A stretch of DNA of 64,000 nt, from assembly GCA_947502975.1 (NCBI GenBank), contig CANNBV010000001.1, forward strand, positions 248,001-312,000, in the 5' to 3' direction. Below are positions 62,712 to 64,000 of this stretch, piece after piece. Position 1 is the first letter of the stretch. The number at the start of each line of letters is the position of its first letter. The translations under genes were made by a program, and so were the position numbers. Source of the DNA: an uncultured Flavobacteriaceae bacterium (lineage in GTDB: Bacteria > Bacteroidota > Bacteroidia > Flavobacteriales > Flavobacteriaceae). The notes under the pieces are model-generated. The model was given only the letters and a program-made list of their open reading frames with translations. It was not told where the DNA came from and ran no database searches.

Positions 62712-63650
62712 TTAGAGACTAAGAACACCTCTTTTTAAACAAATATCAACTGCTTCGGTACGTGTACTAGCATTAAGTTTAGATAGAATTGCAGTAACAT
62801 GAAATTTAACGGTGCGTTCGGTTATAAATAGCGCTTCACCAATCTGATTATTGGTAAGCCCTTTTTTTATAAGATGAAGCACTTCTAACTCACGTTTTGT
62901 TAATGGTTGTTCAGGATAAAGAAGCTCTTTTTTATGACTCTCAGCTCTTTCTTGTGCTTTGGTTTCTTTACCTAAAACATTCAGTTGCTTTTGTAATTCT
63001 TTAGCTGTGTTTAAAGCTTCATGTATCTCTCTTTTATCTAAATTGGGAGTATCAAGACACGAAATAATTGTTTTTAAGTGTGGATCAAAAACGTTGTCTA
63101 ATACCCTTTTAATTATTTTATCAGATGTAACACTTTTAGTTTTAAATGACTGCTGTAACCTCGTTCTTTGAATTGCAGTACCAACTAACTCGCTAATGGT
63201 ATTAAGAATCGCCAATTCCTTTTCAGTAAGCTCGCGAGTCTCTTTGCTAAGTAAGTTCATGAGCCCTACTTTCTGACCATTAATTATTATGGGAATGACT
63301 GCATGAAATTTTAAACCCTTAGTCCCAGAACTAATATCATTTAGTCTAGAGCATCTAATCTCGCTAATATTCATTGCCTCGTCTATACCATCATCTAGGT
63401 ATTGTTTTATGCAATAGCACCAACCAGACAAACGTTCAGGATGATTATTTAGCGCAGGTGGTAAATTATATGATGCAGCTAGATAAACCGATTTATGATC
63501 GGGTTCAGTTAACCAAAACCATCCAGTTTCTAGGTCTAATAGTTCTACAGTTTTACTTAAAGATTTAAGAAGTGCAGAATGAAGAGAATATTCTTTATTT
63601 AAATGACTCGCTATTTCATACAAATAAGAAAAATAATCTTTATCGTTCAT
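62712..63650 (-). CDS. GAF-domain LuxR-type transcriptional regulator
   Basis: The 312-residue protein has an N-terminal GAF domain (about 20-165; VELLDLETGWFWLTEPDHKS, SGWCYCIKQYLDDG, HAVIPIIINGQKVGLMNLLS), a helical linker, and a C-terminal LuxR helix-turn-helix (LTKRELEVLHLIKKGLTNNQ, then IGEALFITERTVKFHVTAIL). Cysteines in CYC and RCSRL may bind a ligand or sense redox. It probably controls its neighbours, the VOC gene or the monooxygenase gene. No gene or clear signal is seen in the 184 bases upstream of it. Confidence 0.88.
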   Translation of the reverse strand: MNDKDYFSYLYEIASHLNKEYSLHSALLKSLSKTVELLDLETGWFWLTEPDHKSVYLAASYNLPPALNNHPERLSGWCYCIKQYLDDGIDEAMNISEIRCSRLNDISSGTKGLKFHAVIPIIINGQKVGLMNLLSKETRELTEKELAILNTISELVGTAIQRTRLQQSFKTKSVTSDKIIKRVLDNVFDPHLKTIISCLDTPNLDKREIHEALNTAKELQKQLNVLGKETKAQERAESHKKELLYPEQPLTKRELEVLHLIKKGLTNNQIGEALFITERTVKFHVTAILSKLNASTRTEAVDICLKRGVLSL

Positions 63651-63834
63651 ACTGTTTGGTCTATTGAAATGAAAGCGAGTATTACTCTATTTATAACACT
63701 TAGTTTTTTTAATGTAAATTATCATAAACGAAGGTAGCAAAATTTTCAAGATCGAATAAAAGTAGAATTCAAACTTCAATTACATCAACTGTTTTTTATT
63801 GACAGGTTTTTCCTTTTTCAGTATTTAAAGTAAA

Positions 63835-64000
63835 TCAAGAAAATTTTGGAATAACCTTTTCTCCAATTTCTTCTATTAATTCTTCTGCTGGTCTTGAGCT
63901 ATATTTTAAATTCAGAATAACGTGGTTTACACCATAAGATTCCAATAAATTCAAATGCGCATTTAAGTATGATGTTCCCGATTTAAATCCAAGATGTATT
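63835..64000 (-). CDS. Luciferase-like (LLM class) flavin monooxygenase, C-terminal end only
   Basis: A minus-strand frame enters from the right edge and ends at 63835 with ESYGVNHVILNLKYSSRPAE, ELIEEIGEKVIPKFS and a stop. The GVNHVILNLK...RPAEELIEEIGEKVIP pattern is typical of the C-terminus of FMN-dependent luciferase-like oxidoreductases. Only 54 residues are visible, so the subfamily cannot be set. The upstream part lies outside the window. Confidence 0.7.
   Translation of the reverse strand, partial: IHLGFKSGTSYLNAHLNLLESYGVNHVILNLKYSSRPAEELIEEIGEKVIPKFS

Noticed and set aside
62597-62728. Longer start for the VOC gene
   Set aside because: The extension is hydrophobic and runs into the regulator gene; the VOC fold begins at the internal ATG.
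63651-63834. Possible small gene upstream of the GAF-LuxR regulator
   Set aside because: No frame with a start, family pattern or membrane helix was found; the stretch is A/T rich without clear structure.

Overview
The window is a low-GC chromosomal segment of a Bacteroidota bacterium, most likely a marine Flavobacteriaceae. The evidence is SusC/SusD pairs, lipoproteins, TonB-plug proteins, promoters of the TAnnTTTG type instead of sigma70 boxes, an IPExxxVDY protein, a viroplasmin-RNase H fusion and the acpP-fabF-rnc-pyk block. No rRNA, CRISPR array, prophage or transposase is visible; there is one tRNA (Ala, GGC anticodon).

Layout. 1-6862: a two-gene minus-strand operon of a SusC-type outer-membrane barrel that lacks its plug domain, followed six bases later by a thioester-containing alpha-2-macroglobulin protein that carries a SusC-type plug. 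This looks like a TonB-dependent transporter split over two polypeptides and is the most unusual object in the window. 7014-17869: housekeeping and accessory genes (CMD/AhpD-like, OsmC, RecJ, MFS, phytanoyl-CoA dioxygenase-like, LpxH-like, QueD-like, two small membrane proteins, MATE, GNAT, UspA, a class III nucleotide cyclase), then tRNA-Ala. 18094-39393: a long minus-strand carbohydrate locus with a GntR-type regulator, SusC, SusD, cytoplasmic GH36-like alpha-galactosidase, sodium:solute symporter, glycerol kinase, glycerol-3-phosphate dehydrogenase, a CRTAC1-type surface lipoprotein and a PSD1/DUF1501/cytochrome-c module. Together they suggest import and intracellular cleavage of an alpha-galactosyl-glycerol such as floridoside, with the glycerol half sent to dihydroxyacetone phosphate.

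39420-48540: alpha/beta hydrolase, AddB-like and AddA-like recombination proteins around an OmpA porin, and superoxide dismutase. 48541-52607: an accessory island of orphan genes (HEAT-like, DUF4279, unknown, SMI1/KNR4, TPR) separated by long imperfect inverted repeats that resemble integron attC sites, with no integrase in the window, followed by a twin terminator-like repeat. 52608-62014: conserved metabolism and translation genes (PurF-like, PfkB, RNase H, cyclase, PurN, AcpP, FabF, Rnc, IPExxxVDY, Pyk). 62174-64000: VOC protein, GAF-LuxR regulator and the C-terminus of a luciferase-like monooxygenase.

A structured intergenic repeat occurs three times (after queD, sod and pyk), always in the orientation of the gene it follows, and its closing stem shows a compensatory base-pair change. 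All function calls come from reading motifs; no database search was run.
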